From positions 1-11,981 of the forward strand of contig JAJXXS010000005.1 in assembly GCA_021780975.1 (NCBI GenBank): a stretch of DNA of 11,981 bases, written 5' to 3'. Every line of letters begins with the position of its first letter. Position 1 is the first letter of the stretch. The DNA comes from Pseudomonadota bacterium (GTDB lineage: Bacteria > Pseudomonadota > Gammaproteobacteria > Burkholderiales > Thiobacillaceae). The translations under genes were made by a program, and so were the position numbers. The notes beneath the pieces are model-generated. The model ran no database searches, was not told where the DNA came from, and worked only from the letters and a program-made list of their open reading frames with translations. This document shows positions 1 to 6,065 of this stretch, piece after piece.

Positions 1-929
1 TGCTCGCGCAGCAGCAGGTAGGCAAAGGTGCGGGCCAAGGGCGCCTGTGGCTGGCGCAGCGTGGCGCGCGCGAGTGCCAGCCCATGCTCGGTCATGGCCT
101 GGCGCGCCTGGCTGACATTGGTCGCGCCAGCCAGGAGGCGCGCATACGGCGCCGGCAGCGCGCGCAGCACGGCGTCCGGCGTGGGCAGCTGTGTCAGGGC
201 GCGCAGGCGCTCGCGGTTGAGCCGGTAGTGGCTGGGGATCAGCAGGTAATACACCTGTGCCGGCGCCAGTGCATAAGTGAAGCGGTAGCGCAGCAACCAG
301 ATCAGGTTGATGCGGTCGATCTGGGCCGCCATGAGGTCGCCCAGCCGTGGCGCGGCGGGCCCCTCCAGGGCCTGGGCGCTGCGCACCAGGCCGGAGTAGT
401 AGCGGTGGTCGAAGGTGGCGTCGAGTGCGAACTGGTCGCGCTGTTCCTCATAGGCCTGGCGTCCTGCCCGGGCGATGTCGTTGTAGGGCGTGGCCTGCAG
501 CTGGCGCAGCAGCTCGGCAATGTCCTCGGTGCGCAGCAGGCCCTCCAGCGGCAGACGGCCCAGGTAGCCCATTTCCATCAGGCCGCCGCGTATTTCGGCC
601 ACGCTCTTGCCGGCCATCTTGCCGCGAATGATAGCCTTGAGGTTGGCCAGCTCGAAGCGATGCATCCAGTGCATCAGGAAATCACTTTCCGGCCCGGTCA
701 GGGCCCGCGACAGGATCAGGATGTCGCGCAACAGCAAGGTGACCATGCGTTGTTCCAGACTTCTGCCGGCGAGTTCCGCGCTGTGGGACACCATGTCGGC
801 AAGCCCGTGCTGCGCCAGAAATTCCTGCTCTTGTTCGACGGGCTGAGCGAGCAGGCGCTCCCAGGTCGCGGCGGGCAGCAGCCGCTTGGCCAGCAGGGTG
901 ACCCGCGTGTTGAGGTAGGCGTGGTGCAT
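1..929 (-). CDS. V/A-type ATPase subunit C (AC39 family), 3' end beyond window
   Basis: The reading frame is open for 309 codons from the ATG at 929 to the window edge, so only the C-terminal end is missing; relatives are usually about 330-350 residues. The protein is rich in helix, with internal similarity typical of vATP-synt_AC39 proteins: a segment reading ELANLKAIIRGK, followed by GYLGRLPLEGLL, and later DRINLIWLLRYRF. These 'relocate-and-measure' helical motifs mark subunit C/d, which forms the socket joining the central shaft to the membrane K-ring of the rotary ATPase. The start overlaps the stop of the upstream stalk gene (ATGA), so translation is probably coupled. The catalytic A and B subunits would be expected just beyond the left edge. 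The family call rests on recognised sequence pattern and neighbour context; whether the enzyme pumps protons or sodium cannot be judged here. Confidence 0.8.
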   Translation of the reverse strand, partial: MHHAYLNTRVTLLAKRLLPAATWERLLAQPVEQEQEFLAQHGLADMVSHSAELAGRSLEQRMVTLLLRDILILSRALTGPESDFLMHWMHRFELANLKAIIRGKMAGKSVAEIRGGLMEMGYLGRLPLEGLLRTEDIAELLRQLQATPYNDIARAGRQAYEEQRDQFALDATFDHRYYSGLVRSAQALEGPAAPRLGDLMAAQIDRINLIWLLRYRFTYALAPAQVYYLLIPSHYRLNRERLRALTQLPTPDAVLRALPAPYARLLAGATNVSQARQAMTEHGLALARATLRQPQAPLARTFAYLLLRE

Positions 930-1255
930 CACGCGTCGTCCATCGGCTGTCCCAGGAGCAGGGCCAGCGCGGCTTCGGCCGCGGCGGCTTCGCGCTGCGC
1001 CGCCTGCTTGCGCAGGAGTTGCTGGCGCTCGCCGTACTCGCGCGTCAGGTCGGTGATGGCCTGTTCGGCGCGCGCCTCGGCCTGCTGTAGATAGGGCTGT
1101 TTGAGTTGCGCCAGGCCGGTCTCGAATCCGGCCTCGCGTGCGCGCGCGTCATCCAGCGCGTGCTGCACCATGCGTGCGCGCTCTTGATCCGCTGCGCGCA
1201 CCTTGGCCTCGCCTTGCAGTTCCGCATCCAGCAGCAGCTTGAGCATGTCCGTCAT
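929..1255 (-). CDS. V/A-type ATPase peripheral stalk subunit (E/H-like coiled coil)
   Basis: This 108-residue protein is almost entirely charged, Ala-rich helix, with a start reading MLKLLLDAELQGEAKVRAAD and a run of Gln, Glu and Arg typical of a coiled coil. Rotary ATPases have two elongated helical stalk subunits (E and G/H) that hold the catalytic head still against the rotor. The length fits the short H/G type better than the ~190-residue E type with its C-terminal globular domain, although either name could be given by a database. The ATG at 1255 is chosen because the upstream in-frame codons give no family-like sequence, and a GAGG lies about eight bases before it. The stop overlaps the ATG of subunit C, consistent with an operon. 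If the order is H/E-C-A-B, this is the first ATPase gene. Confidence 0.7.
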   Translation of the reverse strand: MTDMLKLLLDAELQGEAKVRAADQERARMVQHALDDARAREAGFETGLAQLKQPYLQQAEARAEQAITDLTREYGERQQLLRKQAAQREAAAAEAALALLLGQPMDDA

Positions 1256-1265
1256 GGCTCTGGCC

Positions 1266-1700
1266 TCATCGCGGGGCGCGCGGCTTGCGGCCCCGGCGCT
1301 TTCCCACCTGCAGCACATGCAAGGTGGCCGGCAGTAGCGCAGCGGGGCTGAGGCCCATCGTGATGAAGACGACATCGCGAGGCACGGATTCGGTATCGAG
1401 GGCGAACATGACGTAGTTGGCCGCAAGATCGGAGCGCATTATTTTTTTGATGCCGGTAGATAGCGCGACCTTGAAGTGCTCGAAGCCGTGAACGATGCGG
1501 TGGTGGATGGTCCGATCAGTGAACAGGCTGGCAAGGCGGCGCCGACACGCCTCGGCAGTGACCGCGAAGCCATTGGCCACCTGGATGCTCTTGGGCGTGA
1601 GCTTGCGGTACATTGCGCCGACGGAGGCGTTCTTGCCGCCGACCAGGGGCAGGTCAGCGATGCCGATCACACTCAACAATCTGCTATGGCGATGTTCCAT
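1266..1700 (-). pseudogene. ppsA: Phosphoenolpyruvate synthase remnant (internal deletion, no C-terminus)
   Basis: The 144-codon open frame aligns by eye to two separate parts of PEP synthase. Residues 12-51 match the N-terminus (LVGGKNASVGAMYRKLTP, then GFAVTAEA). Residues 56-114 match a region normally about 130 residues further on (ASLFTDRTI, FKVALSTGI, MRSDLAAN, VMFALDTES, DVVFIT). The part between, which holds the AVRSSATAED-type ATP-binding motif, is gone. After residue 114 the similarity ends, and the catalytic-histidine and PEP-binding domains (roughly 600 residues) are missing. Substitutions at usually conserved sites (NY for SG, VP for GF) fit decay. The ATG at 1700 has GGAG nine bases upstream. 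The stop lies 10 bases before the ATPase stalk gene. It cannot be an active PEP synthase; it may be debris or a retained leader ORF. Confidence 0.75.
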
Positions 1701-1780
1701 ATTCTTTTTCTCCACGATCCGGATGGCGGCCGACAGCGACTGCGGAAGCACGGATCTTTCAGCAGCGATGGCGGTCGTCG

Positions 1781-1786
1781 CTTATA
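1781..1786 (-). promoter_or_regulatory. Possible -10 element for the leftward ppsA-remnant/ATPase operon
   Basis: On the minus strand the hexamer TATAAG (five of six matches to TATAAT) lies about 80 bases before the remnant's ATG at 1700. No recognisable -35 hexamer is present 16-18 bases upstream. The plus strand also carries TAGAAT at 1785-1790. This is a weak call based on sequence match and position only. Confidence 0.25.
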
Positions 1787-1935
1787 GAATAGCCATATTT
1801 GCGGCGCCTGGATGGCGAGGCTGCGTTGCAAATGCTCGCGTCCTGCTTCTGGCCGCCAAGGCACAGGCCGGGAGGTTCGCTGCCTGCGGGCGCAAAATGG
1901 CCCGGGCGCTTGGGCGGAAAATCCCTGGGCTCTTG

Positions 1936-1953
1936 CGGCGCAGCGCTGCGCCG
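1936..1953. repeat. 18-bp perfect GC palindrome
   Basis: CGGCGCAGC is followed directly by its reverse complement GCTGCGCCG, centred between 1944 and 1945. As RNA it could fold into a 7-bp stem with a GCGC loop, but no T-tract follows on either strand. It could therefore be a dimeric regulator site or a processing hairpin rather than a terminator. High local GC raises the chance of coincidence. Confidence 0.45.
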
Positions 1954-2073
1954 ACGCGGAGGGAAGTTCTTTAAGATTCTTCCGCGTGAGGTGCGCGCCG
2001 AATTCCTTGCGACGGCGGGCTCGTGATCAACAGCCCCACACCAGCTTAAAATGTAATTTTTCGGGTTGCCGCC

Positions 2074-3072
2074 ATGCTGTTCGTAGAACTTCTGGGATTT
2101 CTGATTCTTATACTCGTTGCGGCGGAAGTCTTCGTCAACGCGCTCGAACATTTGGGTGAGAAGCTCAATATTTCCGAGGGCGTCACGGGTTCCGTGTTTG
2201 CGGCCGTCGGCACAGCCATGCCGGAAACGCTGGTTCCACTGCTGGCAATCTTTGCGGGCGGGACGAGTGCTCACGTGAACGAGGAGATCGGCGTGGGGGC
2301 CATCCTGGGGGCGCCTCTCATGCTTTCCACCCTATCGCTTTTTCTCATGTCGGCCGCGGTATTTGGTGCACGCGGCTTCAAGGGCGAACTCACGCCGGAG
2401 CGCAGCGGGCTGACGAGAGACCTTGATTTTTTCCTGGTTGCCTTTTCGCTTTCCTTGCTGGCGCTATTCGTTCCCCACGACGGAGGGTGGGCACGGGCGC
2501 TCATCGCTTTCGCCATGGTGCTGATCTATTTTTTCTACGTCCTGCTTACCCTCAAGGCTTCCGCTCAACTGGTGGCGGACGGGCATGCGACCGAGGCCGA
2601 GGAACCCATGCTGCTCAATCGTCTGGGTTTGCCCAAGCACATCACGATGATTCTGCTGCAGCTTGCTCTGGGGCTGGGGCTGCTGGTGTTGGGGGCCAAG
2701 GGTTTTATTTCCGGGGTCGAGGCGGCCGCACCTATCCTCGGGGTTTCCGCCCTGATGCTGTCGCTGATGATCGTGCCCGTTGCCACGGAACTGCCGGAAA
2801 AGGTGAACAGCATCCTCTGGATACGCAAGCGCAAGGACACTCTTGCGTTTGGCAACATCACCGGCGCCATGGTGTTCCAGGGCACACTGCTGCCGGCAAT
2901 CGGCGTTTTGCTTACCCCGTGGGTGCCACAGAAGGAGGTGCTCGTCGGCGTGGTGATCACTCTGGCGGCGGCACTGTGGCTGCGCCTCATGTTGCGCAAA
3001 GGTCTGCGCGTCTGGCACCTGGCAGTGAACGGCCTGTTGTACGCCACTTACCTGGTTATTGCCCTGACCTGA
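2074..3072 (+). CDS. CaCA-family Na+/Ca2+ antiporter-like membrane protein
   Basis: The 332-residue protein is a hydrophobic inner-membrane carrier with about ten predicted helices in two inverted halves, as in the cation/Ca2+ antiporter superfamily. The first alpha-repeat contains GTAMPET at residues 46-52, and the second contains VATELPE at 236-242, followed by GNITGAMVFQG around 260-270. The Glu of each PE pair is the expected cation ligand. The first repeat lacks the usual GN..GSN; its counterpart reads EEIGVGAILGAP at 70-81, so the two halves differ. A charged cytoplasmic loop lies near residues 160-190. Relatives exchange Ca2+ or other cations against Na+ or H+; the substrate is not known here. 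The ATG at 2074 has a poor Shine-Dalgarno. The gene stands alone, convergent with rne. Confidence 0.8.
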   Translation: MLFVELLGFLILILVAAEVFVNALEHLGEKLNISEGVTGSVFAAVGTAMPETLVPLLAIFAGGTSAHVNEEIGVGAILGAPLMLSTLSLFLMSAAVFGARGFKGELTPERSGLTRDLDFFLVAFSLSLLALFVPHDGGWARALIAFAMVLIYFFYVLLTLKASAQLVADGHATEAEEPMLLNRLGLPKHITMILLQLALGLGLLVLGAKGFISGVEAAAPILGVSALMLSLMIVPVATELPEKVNSILWIRKRKDTLAFGNITGAMVFQGTLLPAIGVLLTPWVPQKEVLVGVVITLAAALWLRLMLRKGLRVWHLAVNGLLYATYLVIALT

Positions 3073-3082
3073 GCATTCTGGC

Positions 3083-3120
3083 CCCGCGCCGGCTGGACGC
3101 CGGATAAGCGGGATCCTTTC
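3083..3120 (+). terminator. Candidate terminator after the exchanger gene
   Basis: Eleven bases after the exchanger stop, CCCGC (3083-3087) pairs with GCGGG (3108-3112). Inside it CCGGC (3089-3093) pairs with GCCGG (3099-3103) around a TGGAC loop. The sequence ATCCTTTCTC follows, a weak pyrimidine tract. It could end rightward transcription, but the T-tract is poor. Confidence 0.45.
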
Positions 3121-3136
3121 TCTGTGGCCGTGCAAG

Positions 3137-3162
3137 GAGCCCCGCGGCAACGCGCAGGGCTC
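3137..3162. terminator. Hairpin in the convergent rne/exchanger junction
   Basis: GAGCCC (3137-3142) and CGCG (3143-3146) pair with CGCG (3151-3154) and GGGCTC (3157-3162), with a two-base bulge and a four-base loop (GCAA, a GNRA-type tetraloop, on the plus strand). It begins eight bases after the rne stop on the rne strand. Neither side has a U-tract, so it may stabilise the rne 3' end or support Rho-dependent ending rather than act as an intrinsic terminator. Confidence 0.45.
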
Positions 3163-3170
3163 TTCTGGGA

Positions 3171-5720
3171 CTACTTGTTCTCGGCGGTTTCCACCTGGAC
3201 AAGCGGCTGCTGGCTCTCCGTCGAGGCATGGGCGCGCCGCCGCCGCGTCGGATGTGGGGGCGGTGCGGAAGCGTCGACTTCGGGGATTGCCGGAGGCGGA
3301 GCAGTCGTTTCCACCTGCACCAATTCCATGCTCGCCTGCGCGGGTGCTGATGGGCGTCGACGGCGGCGGGAGCGTCGCTGGGCGTCGCTGCTGCCGCTGG
3401 GCTCCGCCATGGGGGGAGCCTGGGTTTCCACCTGCTGCAGATCATGCGCTTTGGACAGCTGCGCCAGCACCTCTTCCGGCCTGGCAGTCGTTCCACGCGG
3501 GCGTGGGACGGGCGCTGTCGAGGATTCCTCGCGGACTGTCACAGGCGGCAGCGGGGATGTCGAAACCGGAGCGGGAGCCATCTCGGCAGGGGCGAAGGGC
3601 GCCACTTCCGCAGACGGTGAGGACGGTACGGGGGGCGGTGCCATCTCGCCATCCTGAGTCCCGGGCGCAAGGCCAGCACTCGCCGCCATGGGCGCTTGGG
3701 TTCCAGCTTCTTCGCGACGTCTGCCGCCACGGCCGCGGCGCGTGCCGTTGGCGCGCGGTTCCTGCGAACCTTCACGAGGAGGCCGGCGGTTGGATTCGTC
3801 CTTGGCGGGGCGTTCCTGCTGCGGGGAGCGCGTTCTGCCGGCTGCGGATCCTTCTGCGCGCTGCTCGCCTTCCTGGGGTTTGCCACCGCGCGGTCCCTTG
3901 GCTTCCCGGCGTGGCTTGTGTTCCGCCGTCCTGGGTTCCGCAGGCCTCGCCGGCCGGCTTGCCGGCTGGGCAGGCCGTGGCGCCTGCGGTGCCGCTGCGG
4001 GTGGAGCGGCGGCTGCACCGGCTTCGGCCGGGGTGCCTTCTCCCAGTTTGCGGAACCAGTTGACGATGCGGTCGATCAGCCCGGCGCGTTCGTCTGCGGT
4101 CGGGATGGCACTAGGCGCCGGTGCCGGGGTGGCCGGCGTGAGTGCCTTCACGACCGCTTCCTGCGGCTCGCGTCGCCCCTCGCGCGCGGCGGCGCCCTTG
4201 TCGTCCGCCGCTTCCGGCAGGGTGGCCAATTGATAGCTCGGTGGCAGATTCTCGGCCTGGTTGAGTTCGTCGTGGCGCAAGCGCTCGATCTGGTAATGCG
4301 GCGTTTCGAGATGGATGTTGGGGATGAGAACGACGTTGACCTTGAGGCGCGACTCAATGGAGTGGATATCGTTGCGCTTTTCATTGAGCAGGAAGGTGGC
4401 GACATCCACCGGCACCTGAACATGGACGGCGCCGGTATTTTCCTTCATCGCTTCCTCCTGGACGATGCGCAGGATATGCAGCGCCGAGGATTCCGTGCCG
4501 CGGATATGGCCTGTACCCAGGCAGCGCGGGCAGGTGTTGTGGCTGGTTTCTCCCAGCGACGGCTGCAGGCGCTGGCGTGACATTTCCATCAGGCCGAAGC
4601 GGGAGATCTTGCCCATCTGCACGCGGGCGCGGTCATGGTGCAGGGCCTCGCGCAGGCGGTTTTCCACTTCGCGCTGGTGGCGCGGGTTTTCCATGTCGAT
4701 GAAGTCGATCACGATGAGCCCGCCGAGATCGCGCAGACGCGCCTGACGGGCGATTTCCTCGGCGGCCTCCAGGTTGGTGTTGAAGGCGGTCTGCTCGACG
4801 TCGGCGCCCTTGGTGGCGCGCGCCGAGTTGACATCCACGGCCACCAGCGCCTCGGTGTGGTCGATGACGATGGCGCCGCCCGCAGGCAGGTTGACCTGGC
4901 GCGCAAAAGCGGTTTCGATCTGGTGTTCGATCTGGAAGCGCGAGAACAGCGGTACGTCATCGCGGTAGAGCTTGATCTTGTTGACGTTGCCAGGAATGAC
5001 GTGGGCCATGAACTGGCGGGCCTGTTCGTAGAGGTCCTCGGTGTCGATGAGGATTTCGCCGATGTCAGGCTGCAGGTAGTCGCGAATGGCGCGGATCACC
5101 AGGCTGCCTTCCTGATAGATGAGGAAGGCCCCGGACTGGCTGTTCGCTGCGCCCTCGATGGCCTGCCACAGCTGCATGAGGTAGTCGAGGTCCCAGCGCA
5201 GCTCTTCCTCGCTACGGCCGATCCCGGCGGTGCGGCCGATCAGGCTCATGCCCTCCGGCACCTCCAGGCGGGCCATGATTTCCTTCAACTCGTTGCGGTC
5301 CTCGCCCTCGATGCGGCGCGATACGCCGCCCCCACGCGGGTTGTTGGGCATGAGCACGAGGTAACGCCCGGCCAGCGATATATAGGTAGTGAGAGCCGCG
5401 CCTTTGTTGCCGCGCTCGTCCTTTTCCACCTGGACGATGAGTTCCTGCCCCTCCTTCAGTTGGTCCGCCACGCGGCCGGAACCGGGCAGGCAGGAGCGGG
5501 CGATTTCCTTGAAGGGAAGAAACCCGTGGCGTTCGCAGCCGTAGTCGACAAAGGCTGCTTCCAGGCTTGGTTCAACCCGGGTGACGACGCCTTTGTAAAT
5601 ATTGCTCTTGCGTTGTTCCTTGTTGGCGGACTCGATGTCCAGATCGACGAGCTTTTGCCCGTCTACGATGGCAACCCGAAGCTCTTCGGCCTGGGTCGCG
5701 TTGAAAAGCATGCGCTTCAT
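3171..5720 (-). CDS. rne: Ribonuclease E (endoribonuclease, degradosome scaffold)
   Basis: This 849-residue protein is the single-strand endoribonuclease that starts mRNA decay and processes rRNA and tRNA precursors. Its N-terminal half is well conserved. The S1 RNA-binding domain spans about residues 38-120. The catalytic aspartates are D296 (AVDVNSARATKG) and D339 (IVIDFIDM), and the zinc-link is C397/C400 (CPRC). All are offset by seven from E. coli D303, D346, C404 and C407. Residues 544-560 contain an amphipathic stretch (LIDRIVNWFRKL), a likely membrane-anchoring helix. The rest is disordered, Pro/Ala/Arg-rich and RNA-binding in character, and is shorter than in E. coli (1061 residues). 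It ends with three LxQVET motifs (761, 800, 840). AGGAG lies five bases before the ATG at 5720. It diverges from rluC, the same arrangement as in E. coli. Confidence 0.95.
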   Translation of the reverse strand: MKRMLFNATQAEELRVAIVDGQKLVDLDIESANKEQRKSNIYKGVVTRVEPSLEAAFVDYGCERHGFLPFKEIARSCLPGSGRVADQLKEGQELIVQVEKDERGNKGAALTTYISLAGRYLVLMPNNPRGGGVSRRIEGEDRNELKEIMARLEVPEGMSLIGRTAGIGRSEEELRWDLDYLMQLWQAIEGAANSQSGAFLIYQEGSLVIRAIRDYLQPDIGEILIDTEDLYEQARQFMAHVIPGNVNKIKLYRDDVPLFSRFQIEHQIETAFARQVNLPAGGAIVIDHTEALVAVDVNSARATKGADVEQTAFNTNLEAAEEIARQARLRDLGGLIVIDFIDMENPRHQREVENRLREALHHDRARVQMGKISRFGLMEMSRQRLQPSLGETSHNTCPRCLGTGHIRGTESSALHILRIVQEEAMKENTGAVHVQVPVDVATFLLNEKRNDIHSIESRLKVNVVLIPNIHLETPHYQIERLRHDELNQAENLPPSYQLATLPEAADDKGAAAREGRREPQEAVVKALTPATPAPAPSAIPTADERAGLIDRIVNWFRKLGEGTPAEAGAAAAPPAAAPQAPRPAQPASRPARPAEPRTAEHKPRREAKGPRGGKPQEGEQRAEGSAAGRTRSPQQERPAKDESNRRPPREGSQEPRANGTRRGRGGRRREEAGTQAPMAASAGLAPGTQDGEMAPPPVPSSPSAEVAPFAPAEMAPAPVSTSPLPPVTVREESSTAPVPRPRGTTARPEEVLAQLSKAHDLQQVETQAPPMAEPSGSSDAQRRSRRRRRPSAPAQASMELVQVETTAPPPAIPEVDASAPPPHPTRRRRAHASTESQQPLVQVETAENK

Positions 5721-5725
5721 GCAAA

Positions 5726-5730
5726 CTCCT
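5726..5730 (-). promoter_or_regulatory. Strong ribosome binding site of rne
   Basis: AGGAG on the minus strand lies five bases before the ATG at 5720, which fixes the rne start over the in-frame ATG three codons later. Confidence 0.8.
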
Positions 5731-5734
5731 TGCG

Positions 5735-5773
5735 CGCACGCATACGGATCGTCAACTGCGTTGCGTACGTGCG
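5735..5773 (-). promoter_or_regulatory. rne leader hairpin next to the ribosome binding site
   Basis: On the rne strand, CGCACGTACG complementarity joins 5764-5773 with 5735-5746, giving a 4-bp plus 6-bp stem with a two-base bulge and a loop of about 17 bases. The stem ends four bases before the AGGAG, so it would leave the site exposed but could affect ribosome or RNase E access. Confidence 0.4.
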
Positions 5774-5857
5774 GGCTTTGCGGCGCGGTGGTGGTCAGTA
5801 CACAAGGGAATCAAGGGCAGTCAGGGGGATCAATCACCAAGCAGTGCTGTGGCGGTT

Positions 5858-5884
5858 CGGGCCGCGGATCAGATCCACGGCCTG
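5858..5884 (-). promoter_or_regulatory. rne leader hairpin with a strand-specific G-U pair
   Basis: The arms 5860-5870 and 5872-5882 are inverted repeats with 10 of 11 matching positions around a single central base. The one mismatch becomes a U-G wobble in rne mRNA but a C-A mismatch in a rightward transcript, so the stem is favoured on the rne strand. The innermost pairs must open to make a loop, leaving about nine pairs. Known rne leaders use hairpins for autoregulation by RNase E; a role here is inferred. Confidence 0.45.
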
Positions 5885-5908
5885 CGTATGCGGTAGGCGC
5901 GATTTTCG

Positions 5909-5936
5909 TTAATATCGCTACTTTTTTTCTTCGCCA
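5909..5936 (-). promoter_or_regulatory. Possible rne promoter
   Basis: On the minus strand TGGCGA (5936-5931, three of six -35 matches) and TATTAA (5914-5909, four of six -10 matches) are 16 bases apart. Transcription would start near 5902, about 20 bases before the leader hairpin at 5858-5884, giving a leader of about 180 bases. The match is modest. Confidence 0.3.
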
Positions 5937-6065
5937 GCGGGCTATCGGGCAAGCGCGTCAAGCGCGGGTTCGGCGCGAAAGATCTGGCGGCAGGGGCCGG
6001 CGAGCGATACAAACCGGCATGTATTCGGGTTGGGGAGCACCCAACTTCTGCAAGTATATCGACAA

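Larger units (their letters stand above)
1752..2073. other. Gene-poor divergent intergenic stretch
   Basis: About 320 bases lie between the leftward ppsA remnant/ATPase genes and the rightward exchanger. Short open frames exist on both strands, but none resembles a known family and none has protein-like composition. The stretch holds a possible leftward -10 (1781-1786), an 18-bp palindrome (1936-1953) and, near the right end, TAAAAT at 2047-2052, which could be a -10 for the exchanger gene, though no good -35 is seen. Nothing else could be supported. Confidence 0.5.
5721..6065. other. Divergent rne/rluC intergenic region
   Basis: About 345 bases carry no convincing coding frame. Reading leftward it should hold the rne promoter and structured 5' leader. 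Reading rightward it should hold the rluC promoter; TAATAT at 5910-5915 is the best -10 match, without a clear -35. An A/T-rich patch with seven T residues at about 5922-5928 separates the two halves. The open frame from a TTG at 6030 only adds 12 unconserved codons to rluC. Confidence 0.55.

Noticed and set aside
84..1094. 336-codon open frame on the plus strand
   Set aside because: It lies opposite the V-ATPase subunit genes, and its translation is Gln/Ala/Gly-rich with no family resemblance. The minus-strand frames give recognisable proteins.
1759..2274. 171-codon minus-strand open frame in the gene-poor region
   Set aside because: It runs into the exchanger coding sequence on the other strand, has low-complexity basic composition, no good ribosome binding site and no recognisable domain.
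2464..3150. 228-codon minus-strand open frame opposite the exchanger
   Set aside because: Gln/His-rich composition without membrane or enzyme features; the plus-strand CaCA protein explains the region.
3696..4580. 294-codon plus-strand open frame opposite the rne tail
   Set aside because: Arg/Gly/Cys-rich antisense shadow with no start context; rne is certain on the other strand.
4635..5912. 425-codon open frame on the plus strand
   Set aside because: It is antisense to the most conserved part of rne. The long open frame follows from high GC and the rne codon pattern.
6030..6065. Upstream TTG start for rluC
   Set aside because: The 12 extra residues are not family-like, and the ATG at 6066 gives the usual distance to the S4 domain. 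The weak ribosome binding site keeps some doubt.
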